Source: Gammaproteobacteria bacterium (GTDB lineage: Bacteria; Pseudomonadota; Gammaproteobacteria; Steroidobacterales; Steroidobacteraceae). From it: DNA of 64,000 bases. Shown here piece by piece: positions 27,575 to 35,795 of this stretch; position 1 is the stretch's first letter, and every line of letters begins with the position of its first letter. Location of the stretch: assembly GCA_027366635.1 (NCBI GenBank), contig DAHXNE010000077.1:1-64000 (forward strand), given 5' to 3'. The notes beneath the pieces were generated by a model, which did no database searches, was not told the origin of the DNA, and saw nothing but the letters and a program-made list of their open reading frames with translations. The position numbers and the translations under genes were made by a program.

Positions 27575-28012
27575 TTACTGGCCGGTGATCGCGGTGGTGA
27601 GCTGTTTGAACCGCATCTGCAGGAAAGTGAGCGCGGCCTGATAGCGCACGGTGTTCTGCGCGAATTTGGCTTCCTCCATCTGCGAGCTGACGGTGTTGCC
27701 GTCGAGGGAGGGTGCCAGCGGAATGCGATACTCGAGGAACTGGGCGGTCGAGAGTTGTCCGGGGCTGCTCGCGGCGGTGACGTCGCGTGGACTGGTGGTC
27801 AGCAGCGGCAACCTGCCGCCGGGCGTGGCGCTGGAATTGGCGCCGCCCGGCGGGTCGAGCGCAGCGAGCGCGGCGCGGAAGTTGACGTCGCGCGCCTGAT
27901 AGCCCGGCGTGTCGGCGTTGGCCAGGTTGGCCGCGAGGACCTGGGCGCGCTGCGCGAATACCTGTAGGGCATCGGGTTGCACACCGAGATACGCGTTGAG
28001 GTTGAGGGGCAT
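27575..28012 (-). CDS. flgB: Proximal rod protein FlgB
   Basis: FlgB (145 aa) is the first gene of the flg rod-hook operon. The signature is LAANLANADTPGYQARDVNF, and the C-terminal part has QMEEAKFAQNTVRYQAALTF. Length and sequence are typical. A canonical sigma-54 site lies about 40 bases upstream. The flgA gene diverges on the other strand. Confidence 0.95.
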   Translation of the reverse strand: MPLNLNAYLGVQPDALQVFAQRAQVLAANLANADTPGYQARDVNFRAALAALDPPGGANSSATPGGRLPLLTTSPRDVTAASSPGQLSTAQFLEYRIPLAPSLDGNTVSSQMEEAKFAQNTVRYQAALTFLQMRFKQLTTAITGQ

Positions 28013-28050
28013 GTCGGAAATCCGGCGGTCGTTGCACGTGGCGGATATGC

Positions 28051-28067
28051 AGCAAGAGGCGTGCCAA
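28051..28067 (-). promoter_or_regulatory. Sigma-54 promoter of the flgBCDEFGHIJKL operon
   Basis: Read on the minus strand the site is TTGGCACG-CCTC-TTGCT, a full match to the -24/-12 consensus TTGGCACG-N4-TTGCW. The predicted start of transcription is about 28 bases before the flgB ATG. Confidence 0.92.
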
Positions 28068-28129
28068 CGTGGGAATCGGATGTTTTAACGGCGGTGGGGG
28101 TCGGATCAGGCGGGGCGCGCATGACGGGC

Positions 28130-28145
28130 GTCACATCCGGGCGGC
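28130..28145. promoter_or_regulatory. CRP-type imperfect palindrome between flgB and flgA
   Basis: CATGA-CGGGCG-TCACA matches 8 of 10 arm positions of the CRP-family consensus TGTGA-N6-TCACA. A lone TGTGA half-site follows at 28219-28223. It lies in the divergent flgB/flgA gap upstream of both sigma-54-like sites. The binding protein is not known; a CRP/Vfr/Clp-like regulator or a sigma-54 activator site are both possible. Confidence 0.4.
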
Positions 28146-28249
28146 AATGGCTTGCCGGGGCGGCGGCGGCTGGTGTCGGCATATTGGGGGGGCGATGGTC
28201 GCCGGGCGAAGGGGCGACTGTGACGTGCAAGAGAATGAGGAGACGCCAC

Positions 28250-28266
28250 TTGGCCCAGGGTTTGCA
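28250..28266 (+). promoter_or_regulatory. Sigma-54-like site directly before flgA
   Basis: TTGGCCCA-GGGT-TTGCA has the GG and GC dinucleotides at the right spacing, but the -24 box departs from consensus at two positions. Predicted initiation would fall only about 2 bases before the flgA ATG, so flgA would have almost no leader. It is either a leaderless or poorly translated arrangement, or a chance match. Confidence 0.5.
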
Positions 28267-28278
28267 TCCTTCCCGGGC

Positions 28279-29004
28279 ATGAATACCAAAGCGTCAGTAA
28301 ACCGTCATTCCGGGGTCGTCGCCGCGCTGCTGGCCGTGGCGTGTCTGGCGGGCGCGGGCGGTGCTGCGGCCACCATCGAGCCGCTCGCAACCATCCGACA
28401 CACCGCCGAAGGCTTCATCGAGGCGCAAATGCCTCCGGGACAGGCCGGCATCGTGGTTAGGGCCGAGCGACTCGACCCGCGTCTGCGGCTGGCGCGCTGT
28501 GCGGGTCCGTTGTCAGCGTCCTTGCTTTCCGGTGCGCAGCTGCAGGCGAACGATTCGGTCGCGGTGCGGTGCCGCAATGGGGCGCGCTGGACGATCTACG
28601 TGCCGGTGAGCGTTCAATCGCGTATCCGGATCTGGGCCTTGCGTAAACCGGAGCCGCAGGGCGCACGGTTGCGGGTCTCGGACCTCGCGCCCGTGACCCG
28701 CCTGGTGTCGGGCATGGTGGCCGGATACGTGACGAATCTGGCGGTGCTTGCGCATTGCACGCTGCGCGAGCCCCTGCCGGCCGGTGCGCTGCTGCAGGAC
28801 AACGATCTGCTGGCGGATTTCATGGTGCGTCACGGCGAAGCGGTGACGTTGATCGCCTCGATCGACGGAATTCGGGTGCGCACCAGTGGCATTGCACTGC
28901 AGGATGGGCGCTACGGCGCGCTCATTCGGGTACAAAACCGCGCCTCGCAAAAAGTCGTCGAGGGCACGGTGGGCAACGGTCGGGTGGTATACGTGACCCC
29001 CTAA
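28279..29004 (+). CDS. flgA: P-ring assembly chaperone FlgA
   Basis: FlgA (241 aa) is a periplasmic chaperone for FlgI polymerisation. A signal peptide (about residues 10-31, SGVVAALLAVACLAG) precedes a SAF-type C-terminal half with GARLRVSDLAPVTRL, a PLPAGALLQDNDL element and the closing GALIRVQNRASQKVVEGTV. ATG 28279 was chosen because the signal peptide begins there, although no clear Shine-Dalgarno sequence precedes it. The stop TAA at 29002-29004 is part of the next promoter. Confidence 0.92.
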   Translation: MNTKASVNRHSGVVAALLAVACLAGAGGAAATIEPLATIRHTAEGFIEAQMPPGQAGIVVRAERLDPRLRLARCAGPLSASLLSGAQLQANDSVAVRCRNGARWTIYVPVSVQSRIRIWALRKPEPQGARLRVSDLAPVTRLVSGMVAGYVTNLAVLAHCTLREPLPAGALLQDNDLLADFMVRHGEAVTLIASIDGIRVRTSGIALQDGRYGALIRVQNRASQKVVEGTVGNGRVVYVTP

Positions 29005-29028
29005 AGTTTCGCTGATACGGGCCGATAC
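29002..29028 (+). promoter_or_regulatory. Sigma-28 (FliA) promoter of flgMN
   Basis: TAAAGTTT-N11-GCCGATAC matches the FliA consensus at every position but the last, with exact 11-base spacing. The -35 box begins with the TAA stop codon of flgA. Transcription would start about 20 bases before the flgM ATG at 29058. Confidence 0.93.
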
Positions 29029-29057
29029 CTCGTCAAAGGTGCTCCGGGAGCGCGGTG

Positions 29058-29387
29058 ATGTCGAGCAATATCAATGGGTTGAATGGGGCTTTGCCGCCGG
29101 TCGGCGTCGGCGGCGGTACAAGCCGCACGTCCGCGACGGCCGGTGAGAGCGCTGTCGCGGCCGCTTCCTCCGCAGGCTCAACCCCGGCGGAGGTCCAAAT
29201 CACGGATTCGGCAAATCTTCTGGCGAGTGTGGCCCAGCAGCTGCGGAGCCTTCCCGCCGTCAACGAGGCTCGGGTGGCCCAATTGCGCACGGCCGTCGAC
29301 AACGGTAGCTACACCGTGCGGCCCGAGGAAGTCGCGACGAACCTGATGCAGTTCGAGCAATCGCTCGCGCAGCTTGCCGCAGGCTGA
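29058..29387 (+). CDS. flgM: Anti-sigma-28 factor FlgM
   Basis: FlgM (109 aa) binds FliA and is exported once the hook is complete, which frees sigma-28. The C-terminal FliA-binding part is recognisable (VQITDSANLLASVAQQL, VNEARVAQLRTAVDNGSY, PEEVATNLMQFE). The N-terminal half is disordered, Gly/Ser/Ala-rich. ATG 29058 has GGGAG 7 bases upstream and is preferred to a GTG three bases earlier. It is followed by flgN after 3 bp. Confidence 0.92.
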   Translation: MSSNINGLNGALPPVGVGGGTSRTSATAGESAVAAASSAGSTPAEVQITDSANLLASVAQQLRSLPAVNEARVAQLRTAVDNGSYTVRPEEVATNLMQFEQSLAQLAAG

Positions 29388-29390
29388 TCC

Positions 29391-29876
29391 ATGGACCCCG
29401 GTGTTTGCCGCGAGCATCTGACCGAATTGTTTCGCGACGAGTCGGCGTTGCTCGTGGAGCTCGAGGAGCTCCTGAGCCTCGAGGCGCGCATCCTCGAGCA
29501 CTCGGACATCCAGAAAATCGAACAGACGACCCGTAACCGCCAGGAGCGCATGGGCGCGCTGGCCCGTCTGGAGGCGCAGCGCCGCTCGCTGTGCGCCCTG
29601 CATGGTTTCGCCGCCGACCGGGCCGGCCTCACCGCGCTGATGGCGTGGTGCGATCCGGGCGGTCGGCTTACCGAGCAGCTGCGCGCGTGCGCGGATCGTG
29701 CGGTCCGCTGCCGCGCGCTGAACGACCACAACGGCGTGCTGGTCGCGGCCCGGCTGAAGCGTATCGAGAGCATGCTCGGGGCGCTTACGGCCCGGCCGAT
29801 CCGAGCCGACACCTATGGCCCGCGCGGCGGGGTGACCGCGGGCATTCGCCCCGGTAGAGCGCTCGGCGCGGCCTGA
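29391..29876 (+). CDS. flgN: FlgK/FlgL export chaperone FlgN
   Basis: FlgN (161 aa) is a helical cytoplasmic chaperone for the hook-associated proteins. The N-terminal helices (LTELFRDESALLVELEELLS) and the later NDHNGVLVAARLKRIESML segment match the family. Position directly after flgM is standard. The C-terminal ~30 residues are Gly/Arg-rich (PRGGVTAGIRPGRALG), as in many homologues. It converges with the HDOD gene after 165 bp in which I see no clear terminator. Confidence 0.9.
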   Translation: MDPGVCREHLTELFRDESALLVELEELLSLEARILEHSDIQKIEQTTRNRQERMGALARLEAQRRSLCALHGFAADRAGLTALMAWCDPGGRLTEQLRACADRAVRCRALNDHNGVLVAARLKRIESMLGALTARPIRADTYGPRGGVTAGIRPGRALGAA

Positions 29877-30041
29877 GGCGGCGCGCCGGAGCGAGTCCGC
29901 CGGCCACTGTGCCGGGGACGGCGGTCGGGCGCTGCCGCGCTCCCGCCGAGGGTCCTGCCGGGCGGCGTGCTCAGCGCGCCCCCCAGCGCCCGGCCGAGCC
30001 TCACCCCGACCCGAGCAGAAAAGTATGAGGCGAGCGGTCCT

Positions 30042-30941
30042 CTATCCCAGCGCCTCGCGCAGCGCGGCGATTTCCTGGGCGGATTCGGCCAGCAGTGTCC
30101 GACAGGCCGGCTCGTCAAGTTGTAATCGCTGCAGAGGCTTGGCCGCGCCGATGCGCTCGGCCAGCGCCGAGCTATCGTCGCAATCGGCGAGCAGCGTGCC
30201 CGCGAGCAACGCATCGGCCAGCGCCGGCGCGCCGCGCGCATCGCGCTGGTAGTTTTCCGATTCCTGCACGGCCTGGACGATCTCCTCGGCCATGCCCCAG
30301 TTCTCGAGCAGCGCCGCGGCGATGCTCAGGTGCCAGGCGCTTTCGATCGCCTGGTATGCGGCGGCGTCATGAAACAGCGAACGGTGGCGGCTGGCACGCG
30401 TCAGAATGTAGAGCTTGCCGACACCCTGGAGAAGGCCGGCCAGCAGCGCCGTGTCCGCCATCGTGGTGGTCAGTCGCCGGGCGATGACGAAGCTCAGGCT
30501 CGCGACGTTGACACCGCGCCGCCACAAATCGCCGAGCTGCGCCTCCAGTCCACGCAGAGCGGGCGCGGCCTGCAACTGGCGCAGCGCAAAGGCGATGGTC
30601 GCGGAGCGCACGGTGTCCAGTCCGACGCGGGCCATCGCGGCACGCAGATCCGCGACCCGCGGTCCGCAAGGGTTGAGCGCCGCCGAGTTGGCCATGCGGA
30701 CCAGTTGCGTCGCCAGTACCGGCTCGCTGCCGACCACCCGTAGGATCCGCCCGAGATCGGCCGCCGGATCGCTCAGTACCCGCTGCACGCGCAGGACGAT
30801 GTGCGGAAACCCGGGGAGCTCCACTTTGCCGTCGGAGAGCTCGGCGGCGAGCTCGCGCACGAATCCGAAGGCGATGTCCTGGTCCGGCGCGCCGGGAGCG
30901 GCGCGGCTGCTGAGGCTGTCGGCGTCGAGTTGCGATCGCAT
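30042..30941 (-). CDS. HDOD-domain protein (paralogue 2)
   Basis: A 299-aa protein with one HDOD domain (about residues 35-235), a non-catalytic relative of HD phosphohydrolases found in signalling proteins. It is clearly a paralogue of the gene just upstream: both share VRELAAELS/VETLAAELSGGKV, LRVVGSEPxLA, LYILTRASRH and a C-terminal IxALREALG. Its HD-like core reads GLLQGVGKL, where the neighbour has GLLHGIGHL, so the metal-type His is absent. It is the last gene of the chemotaxis block. The role is unknown; a signalling or motility link is inferred from position. Confidence 0.82.
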   Translation of the reverse strand: MRSQLDADSLSSRAAPGAPDQDIAFGFVRELAAELSDGKVELPGFPHIVLRVQRVLSDPAADLGRILRVVGSEPVLATQLVRMANSAALNPCGPRVADLRAAMARVGLDTVRSATIAFALRQLQAAPALRGLEAQLGDLWRRGVNVASLSFVIARRLTTTMADTALLAGLLQGVGKLYILTRASRHRSLFHDAAAYQAIESAWHLSIAAALLENWGMAEEIVQAVQESENYQRDARGAPALADALLAGTLLADCDDSSALAERIGAAKPLQRLQLDEPACRTLLAESAQEIAALREALG

Positions 30942-30968
30942 CGGCGGAGGTCGCTCTTGTGGCAGGAC

Positions 30969-31859
30969 TCAGACGCCGAGCGCCTCGCGCAGAGCGTCGA
31001 TCTCGCGCTGCGATTCGTCGATCAATTTCTGATAGCCGGCCGCGTCGATCTGCAGGCGCCGGCATGCGGCGACGTCGTGCATGTTCAGCTCCAGCGTGTC
31101 GCGATGATCCTTGAAGGCGCTGAGCAGCTGGCTCACGGTCAGCACGTCGGTGAGGTCGGGTGGGCCGGCGTGCTTGCGTTCGAGATCCTCGTAGTTGCTG
31201 ACGGCCGTGACGATCTCCTCGGCCATATCCCAGTTCTCGAGCAGCGCCTGGGCGATGGGCGTGTGCCAGTCGCGCACGATGGCGCTGTAGGCGCCCCGGT
31301 CCGCGAGCAGACGCGGATGGCGCGAGGCGCGCGTCAGGATGTAGAGGTGACCGATGCCGTGCAGCAGGCCGGCGAGCATCGCGGTGTCCGGATTGACGCG
31401 GCTGAAGCGCTTGGCCACCACGTACGACATGGCGGCGACCGCGGCGCTGGTTTGCCACAGATCATCGAGCGGCTGCTCGAGGCCCTTCAGAGCGTCGCTC
31501 TTTTTCAGCTGCGACATCGCGAAGGCGATTGCGGCGCTGCGCACCATGTTGAATCCGAGGCGGGCGATCGCCGTGCGCAGCTCGGTGATCGGGCGGCCGC
31601 TGTAGTTTATGGCGGCGGAGTTGGCGATCTGCAGCAGCCGGGCCGCCAGCATCGGCTCGGAGCCGACCACGCGCACCACCTTCTCCTGCGACACCTCTTC
31701 GTCCGAGAGCGCCTGGCGCACGCGCAGGGCGATGTCCGGGAAGCTCGGCAGATCGACCTTACCGCCGGACAGCTCGGCGGCGAGCGTCTCGACGAAGGCA
31801 AAGGCCTCGGTATTGCCGCCCTGGGCGGCGATGGGAATTTCCTGTGCGGGGCTGCTCAT
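30969..31859 (-). CDS. HDOD-domain protein (paralogue 1)
   Basis: A 296-aa HDOD protein (domain about residues 33-235) lying 80 bp after cheB. Motifs include PSFPDIALRVRQALSD, VVGSEPMLAARLLQIANSA and AGLLHGIGHLYILTRASRH, which retains more HD-like residues than its paralogue. No extra domains are present. ATG 31859 was chosen where homology to the paralogue starts; the frame extends upstream without family features. The tandem pair looks like a recent duplication. Confidence 0.83.
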   Translation of the reverse strand: MSSPAQEIPIAAQGGNTEAFAFVETLAAELSGGKVDLPSFPDIALRVRQALSDEEVSQEKVVRVVGSEPMLAARLLQIANSAAINYSGRPITELRTAIARLGFNMVRSAAIAFAMSQLKKSDALKGLEQPLDDLWQTSAAVAAMSYVVAKRFSRVNPDTAMLAGLLHGIGHLYILTRASRHPRLLADRGAYSAIVRDWHTPIAQALLENWDMAEEIVTAVSNYEDLERKHAGPPDLTDVLTVSQLLSAFKDHRDTLELNMHDVAACRRLQIDAAGYQKLIDESQREIDALREALGV

Positions 31860-31939
31860 GGTCTGGATCCTTTCATACCCTGTGCTTATCGGCGGCCGCC
31901 GCACAGACTTGATACCGCCGGATGCGAATCCCCGCCCGT

Positions 31940-33115
31940 TCAGCCCGGCTCCCCGGCGTTTGCGCTCGGCCGCGTCCGAGCGAGATCGGTTGCTTCGGCG
32001 AGCGCGCGCGCCTTGGGGGCGATCTGATCGAGGGGTAGAACGTACTGGGCCGCACCCAGCGCCACCGCCTCCCCGGGCATGCCCCACACGACGCTGCTGG
32101 CTTGATCCTGGGCGATCGTGCGGTTGCCCGCATCGAGCATCTCCTTCAGGCCGCGCGCGCCATCTTTGCCCATCCCGGTCAGCAGAACGCCGATGGCATT
32201 GCCGCCGCCGTTGCGGGCGACGGAGCGAAACAATACGTCGACAGAGGGCTTGTGCCGATTGACGGGCTCACCGTCGTCGAGCCGGCAGACATAGCGCGTC
32301 CCATCGCGCACCACCAGTAGATGCCGGTCGCCCGGGGCGATGTAGACGTGGCCGGCGAGAATGTGCTGTCCGTCCTCGGCCTCGCACACCGACACGGAGC
32401 AATGGTCATTCAGGCGGCGCGCAAACGGGCTGCTGAATGTCTTGGGGATGTGCTGGGCGATGACCACGCCGGGACTGTCCGGCGGCAGGCGCGTGAGCAC
32501 CTGCCTGATCGCCTCGGTGCCGCCGGTCGAGGCGCCGATCGCGATGATGCGCTCGGTGGTGCGCAGCGGCTGCGAGCCGGCAGGGCGAGACCGCACCGCC
32601 TCGGCGCTGTGGGCCGGTGCGGGCGCACCGGGCACGAGGCTCGGGTCGAGCGCCTGCACGCTGGCACAGGCGGCGGTGCGGATTTTCTCGATCAGCTCGT
32701 CGCGGTAATCGGTGAACGTCACGGCGAGATCGAGCTTGGGCTTGGACAGGTAGTCGACGGCGCCCAGGGCCAGAGCATCTAGCGTCACATCCGCGCCGCG
32801 CTCGGTCAGCGAGGAGACCATCACCACCGCCATGGGCCGCAGGCGCATGAGGTTGCGCAGGAACGTGATGCCATCCATGCGGGGCATTTCCACATCGAGC
32901 GTGAGCACGTCGGGATTGAGCTGTTTGATCTTCTCGCGCGCGGCGTGGGCGTCGGCCGCGGCGCCAACCACTTCGATGTCCGCGGCCGCGCTCAGCATCT
33001 CGGTCAGCAACCTGCGCACCAGCGCGGAGTCGTCGACGATCAGTACGCGAATACGCGCGTGGCGGTCCGGGGTTGTCGGCCGTCGTGGGGGGGAGGTCTT
33101 GGCCGGGCCGCTCAT
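31940..33115 (-). CDS. cheB: Chemotaxis protein-glutamate methylesterase CheB
   Basis: CheB (391 aa) removes methyl groups from MCP glutamates and deamidates MCP glutamines. The N-terminal receiver (about 22-140) keeps Asp28/Asp29, phosphoacceptor Asp74 and Lys125. The C-terminal esterase has the catalytic triad Ser196 (GASTGG), His222 (AQHIPKTF) and Asp318 (GMGKDG). A Pro/Ala-rich linker separates the two. Its ATG overlaps the cheD stop as ATGA. Confidence 0.96.
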   Translation of the reverse strand: MSGPAKTSPPRRPTTPDRHARIRVLIVDDSALVRRLLTEMLSAAADIEVVGAAADAHAAREKIKQLNPDVLTLDVEMPRMDGITFLRNLMRLRPMAVVMVSSLTERGADVTLDALALGAVDYLSKPKLDLAVTFTDYRDELIEKIRTAACASVQALDPSLVPGAPAPAHSAEAVRSRPAGSQPLRTTERIIAIGASTGGTEAIRQVLTRLPPDSPGVVIAQHIPKTFSSPFARRLNDHCSVSVCEAEDGQHILAGHVYIAPGDRHLLVVRDGTRYVCRLDDGEPVNRHKPSVDVLFRSVARNGGGNAIGVLLTGMGKDGARGLKEMLDAGNRTIAQDQASSVVWGMPGEAVALGAAQYVLPLDQIAPKARALAEATDLARTRPSANAGEPG

Positions 33116-33786
33116 GTGAACAGCTCCACCTCGCCGCCCGGGGTGTGCCGCCCGAGGCTCTCGAGGTACAGCTGCTCGTGGCGGCTGATGATGCGATTTT
33201 CCACGGGCCGCAGCCTGCGCAGACGTGCCCGTCCGCTGGTCGGGAAATAGAGCACTTTGCGCGGCCGAGTCCCGCCGAGATCCTCGGCGGCGACCGGATA
33301 CCCTTCGATGCGCATGTAATCGCGTATGAATCTGATGTTCCGTTCCCCAACGTCGGACATGCCGGCGAGAATCCGTCCGCCGCCGAAGAGCTTGATCTCC
33401 AGCCGCTCCCGTACCGCGCCGAGTTTCAGCAGGTCGTTGATCAGGCTCTCCATGGCGTACGAGCCATAGCGGGTCGCGAGTCCGACGGCCGGATCCAGCC
33501 ACTCGTCCGAGCCGCCGGCGGCATCTTCCGGCAGCATGAAGTGATTCATGCCGCCGACACCGTGCTGCGGGTCGCGTACACAGGCCGAGATGCACGAACC
33601 GAGCACGGTACTGATCAGTTCCTCGGCGCGCGTGATGTAGTACTCGCCCGGCAGGATCTTCACGGACCAGCCATGCTCGCGGTCCCAATGCCGCTCGAAG
33701 TGCTCGAATCCCGGCAGCGCCGGCCCGGGATCGGGCCGCGCCGCGGGATCAGACCCGCCGATAGATCGACTTGCCGATGAGCGCAT
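33112..33786 (-). CDS. cheD: Chemoreceptor glutamine deamidase CheD
   Basis: CheD (224 aa) deamidates receptor glutamines. The catalytic Cys65 ([10 protein letters not shown]) and His82 (GGMNHFMLP) are present, as is the FGGGRIL motif. The N-terminal ~35 residues are Pro/Gly-rich and overlap the end of cheR by 38 bp. The C-terminal part (after about 190) is longer than in minimal CheD proteins and basic. It lies between cheR and cheB, the usual order. Confidence 0.94.
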   Translation of the reverse strand: MRSSASRSIGGSDPAARPDPGPALPGFEHFERHWDREHGWSVKILPGEYYITRAEELISTVLGSCISACVRDPQHGVGGMNHFMLPEDAAGGSDEWLDPAVGLATRYGSYAMESLINDLLKLGAVRERLEIKLFGGGRILAGMSDVGERNIRFIRDYMRIEGYPVAAEDLGGTRPRKVLYFPTSGRARLRRLRPVENRIISRHEQLYLESLGRHTPGGEVELFT

Positions 33787-34591
33787 AGCTTTCGCTGACC
33801 TTGAATAGACTCTCGGAATGACCGAGGAAGAGCAGGTCGCCCGGACGCTGCAGTCGGGCGATGCGCGCGAACAGGTCGCGTTGCGTATCCCGGTCGAAAT
33901 AGATCACCACGTTGCGGCAGAAGACCGCGTCCAATGGTCCTTTCATCGGCAGCGCGCGCATGAGATTGAGCTGCTTGAAGCTCACCAGAGCGGCCACTTC
34001 GGGCGCGATGCGCCGGCTCACGGCGCCGCTGCCCGCGCGGTGCTCGCTGAAGAACCGCTGCAGGCGCGACGGCGACAAGCTTTGGATGCGCTCCGGCGGA
34101 TACAGTCCCAGGCGGGCGCGCTCGAGCATCTCGGAATCCAAATCGGTCGCCAGGATGCGCACGTCCCAGTGCGTCGGATCGGCCAGCGCCTCCAGCACCG
34201 TCATGGCGATCGAATACGCTTCCTCGCCGCTCGAGCAGGCCGCCGACCAGATGCGCAGGCGGCGCGTGCCGCCGCGGGCGGCGAGCGGCAGCAGCCAATC
34301 ATCGCGCAGGTATTGAAAGTGATGCGGCTCGCGGAAGAACGCCGTCAGGTTGGTCGTGATGGCGTTGCACAGCTCGGTGATCTCGCGCTCGTCGTGCCCG
34401 AGCCGCTCGCGGTACTCGGCAAAGCTGCGCAATCGCAGGGCGCGCAGCCGCCGGGTCAGGCGGCTGTACACCAGTTCGCGCTTGTGCTCGCCGAGGTTGA
34501 TGCCGGTGAGCGATTTGACCAGCGCGCGCAGCTGCTGGAAATCCTCGTCGTGAAACGCGAATTCGCGCAGTGCGGCGGCGTCCTGGCTCAA
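33749..34591 (-). CDS. cheR: Chemoreceptor methyltransferase CheR
   Basis: CheR (280 aa) methylates MCP glutamates with S-adenosylmethionine. It has the N-terminal CheR helical domain (FQQLRALVKSLTGINLGEHK) and a Rossmann domain with WSAACSSGEEAYSIAM, ATDLDSEML and the FCRNVVIYFD motif. No ATG or GTG is available near the start. TTG 34591 overlaps the stop of the previous gene (TTGA) and has GGAG 5 bases upstream; another TTG at 34645 lies 54 bases earlier and has a poorer site. Confidence 0.93.
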   Translation of the reverse strand: MSQDAAALREFAFHDEDFQQLRALVKSLTGINLGEHKRELVYSRLTRRLRALRLRSFAEYRERLGHDEREITELCNAITTNLTAFFREPHHFQYLRDDWLLPLAARGGTRRLRIWSAACSSGEEAYSIAMTVLEALADPTHWDVRILATDLDSEMLERARLGLYPPERIQSLSPSRLQRFFSEHRAGSGAVSRRIAPEVAALVSFKQLNLMRALPMKGPLDAVFCRNVVIYFDRDTQRDLFARIARLQRPGDLLFLGHSESLFKVSESYALIGKSIYRRV

Positions 34592-34959
34592 AACAGCTCC
34601 GGGCCGCTCGCACCGGCCGGCAGCCGCTCGGGCACAGCCGGCCAATCCCGTGGCTCACCCGGGGGGGGCGCCTCACCGGTGGCGCTGACGAGCAGAGCGC
34701 GCACCTGGGTCAACTGCTGGGTCATACGGTCGTGAAATTGCAGGCTCTCGATGCAGGTGGCCAGTTCCGGGGCCAAAGCCGGCGCCGGGGCGGCCGCTGC
34801 GATGCGCGCGATCGCCCGGCCGAGCGACTCGATCGGCGCGAGCGAATCCTGGATCGCCAACTCGATGAGCGCGGCCGCCGTGATCAGCGTCTGCGTGAGC
34901 GCTGCTGCGCCGGTCGCGCTCGTGGTGGGCGGGGGATTCGTCGGTGTCGGTATCGTCAT
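34588..34959 (-). CDS. Small helical protein of the chemotaxis cluster, function unknown
   Basis: A 123-aa protein with a Pro/Thr-rich N-terminus, two Ala/Leu-rich helices and the element CIESLQFHDRMTQQLTQVRALL. That element is reminiscent of the phosphatase-region sequence LQFQD of CheZ-like proteins, but the rest does not match CheZ and a bona fide cheZ is present elsewhere in the locus. The C-terminus is Pro-rich (APPPGEPRDWP). It is tightly joined to cheR (TTGA overlap). I do not assign a function. Confidence 0.6.
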   Translation of the reverse strand: MTIPTPTNPPPTTSATGAAALTQTLITAAALIELAIQDSLAPIESLGRAIARIAAAAPAPALAPELATCIESLQFHDRMTQQLTQVRALLVSATGEAPPPGEPRDWPAVPERLPAGASGPELF

Positions 34960-35015
34960 GTCGGGTCCGCGTGGCGGCCATGCCTTGCCGGCGCATACGG
35001 CACGGCCAGCGGGAC

Positions 35016-35351
35016 TCAGCTGTGCTTGGACTTGAAGAGCCTCACCTGGCGATTGAATTCAGCGGCGATCTGCCGCAGCTCGCTCAGCGCCCGATTGTGC
35101 AGGCTGACCTGATGGCTCGGACTCAGCCGGTTCTGGCGAACCTCGAAGTGCAGGCACTTCATATAGGTCTGGACATCGCGGTTGAACTCCTTGATGGTCT
35201 GCATCGCCGTGAGCATCTGTTGCTCGCTGGCCGTCGCACCGTCGGGAATCTTGCTCGGCGCGGACGGCAGCCGGCAGTCGGCCAAGGCCGCCGGTCCGAC
35301 GAGCACGCCGGCGAGCGCTGCGGCCAGCAGGACTTTGGAGAAGGGTTTCAT
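35016..35351 (-). CDS. Small secreted helical protein, function unknown
   Basis: A 111-aa protein with a clear signal peptide (MKPFSKVLLAAALAGVLVG, cleavage near ALA-DC) and a mature part made of helices with two Cys residues, one right after the predicted cleavage site and one in TYMKCLHFEV, that could form a disulfide. ATG 35351 was chosen because the signal peptide begins there. It lies between cheY2 and the small gene before cheR. A periplasmic role near the receptors is possible but unproven. Confidence 0.65.
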   Translation of the reverse strand: MKPFSKVLLAAALAGVLVGPAALADCRLPSAPSKIPDGATASEQQMLTAMQTIKEFNRDVQTYMKCLHFEVRQNRLSPSHQVSLHNRALSELRQIAAEFNRQVRLFKSKHS

Positions 35352-35394
35352 CACCAGACCTCGTTGCAAGCGTAATGAGGGAAACGACGGAAAC

Positions 35395-35757
35395 TCAGCT
35401 GAGCACCTTGGCGACCGTGGCGAGCAAGCGGTCCGGATTGAAGGGCTTGACCAACCAGCCGGTGGCGCCCGCCGCCTTCCCCTGCTGCTTGCACTCGAAC
35501 GTTGCCTCGGTGGTGAGCATGAGCAGGGGGGTGTGGTGGTAATTGCTGCGGGCGCGTAGCTCGCGCATCAGAGTGATGCCGTCCATCTTCGGCATGTTGA
35601 CGTCGGTGATGACCAGGTCGAATCGCTCGCGCTCGGCGATCCGCAGAGCCTCGACGCCGTCGGCCGCCTGCTGCACGTGGTGCCCGGCACTGCTCAGCGT
35701 GATGCCGACCATCTGCCGCATCGCCGCCGAGTCGTCTACCGCGAGTATCCGTGCCAT
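35395..35757 (-). CDS. CheY-like single-domain response regulator (second copy)
   Basis: A 120-aa stand-alone receiver with Asp8/Asp9, phosphoacceptor Asp52 (TDVNMPKMDG), Thr82 and Lys104 (VKPF), so it should be phosphorylated. It resembles the adaptation-type CheY of many chemosensory operons more than the motor CheY encoded at 47553-47939. It lies 38 bp after an MCP gene. It may act as a phosphate sink or in receptor signalling; that is inference. Confidence 0.9.
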   Translation of the reverse strand: MARILAVDDSAAMRQMVGITLSSAGHHVQQAADGVEALRIAERERFDLVITDVNMPKMDGITLMRELRARSNYHHTPLLMLTTEATFECKQQGKAAGATGWLVKPFNPDRLLATVAKVLS

Positions 35758-35795
35758 CGGCCGGCTCCACAGGTTGAATCAGTGAGTTGCATCGG

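Noticed and set aside
31940..33688. A longer CheB starting at 33688
   Set aside because: The extension is the alternate-frame reading of cheD; CheB homology starts shortly after ATG 33115, which overlaps the cheD stop.
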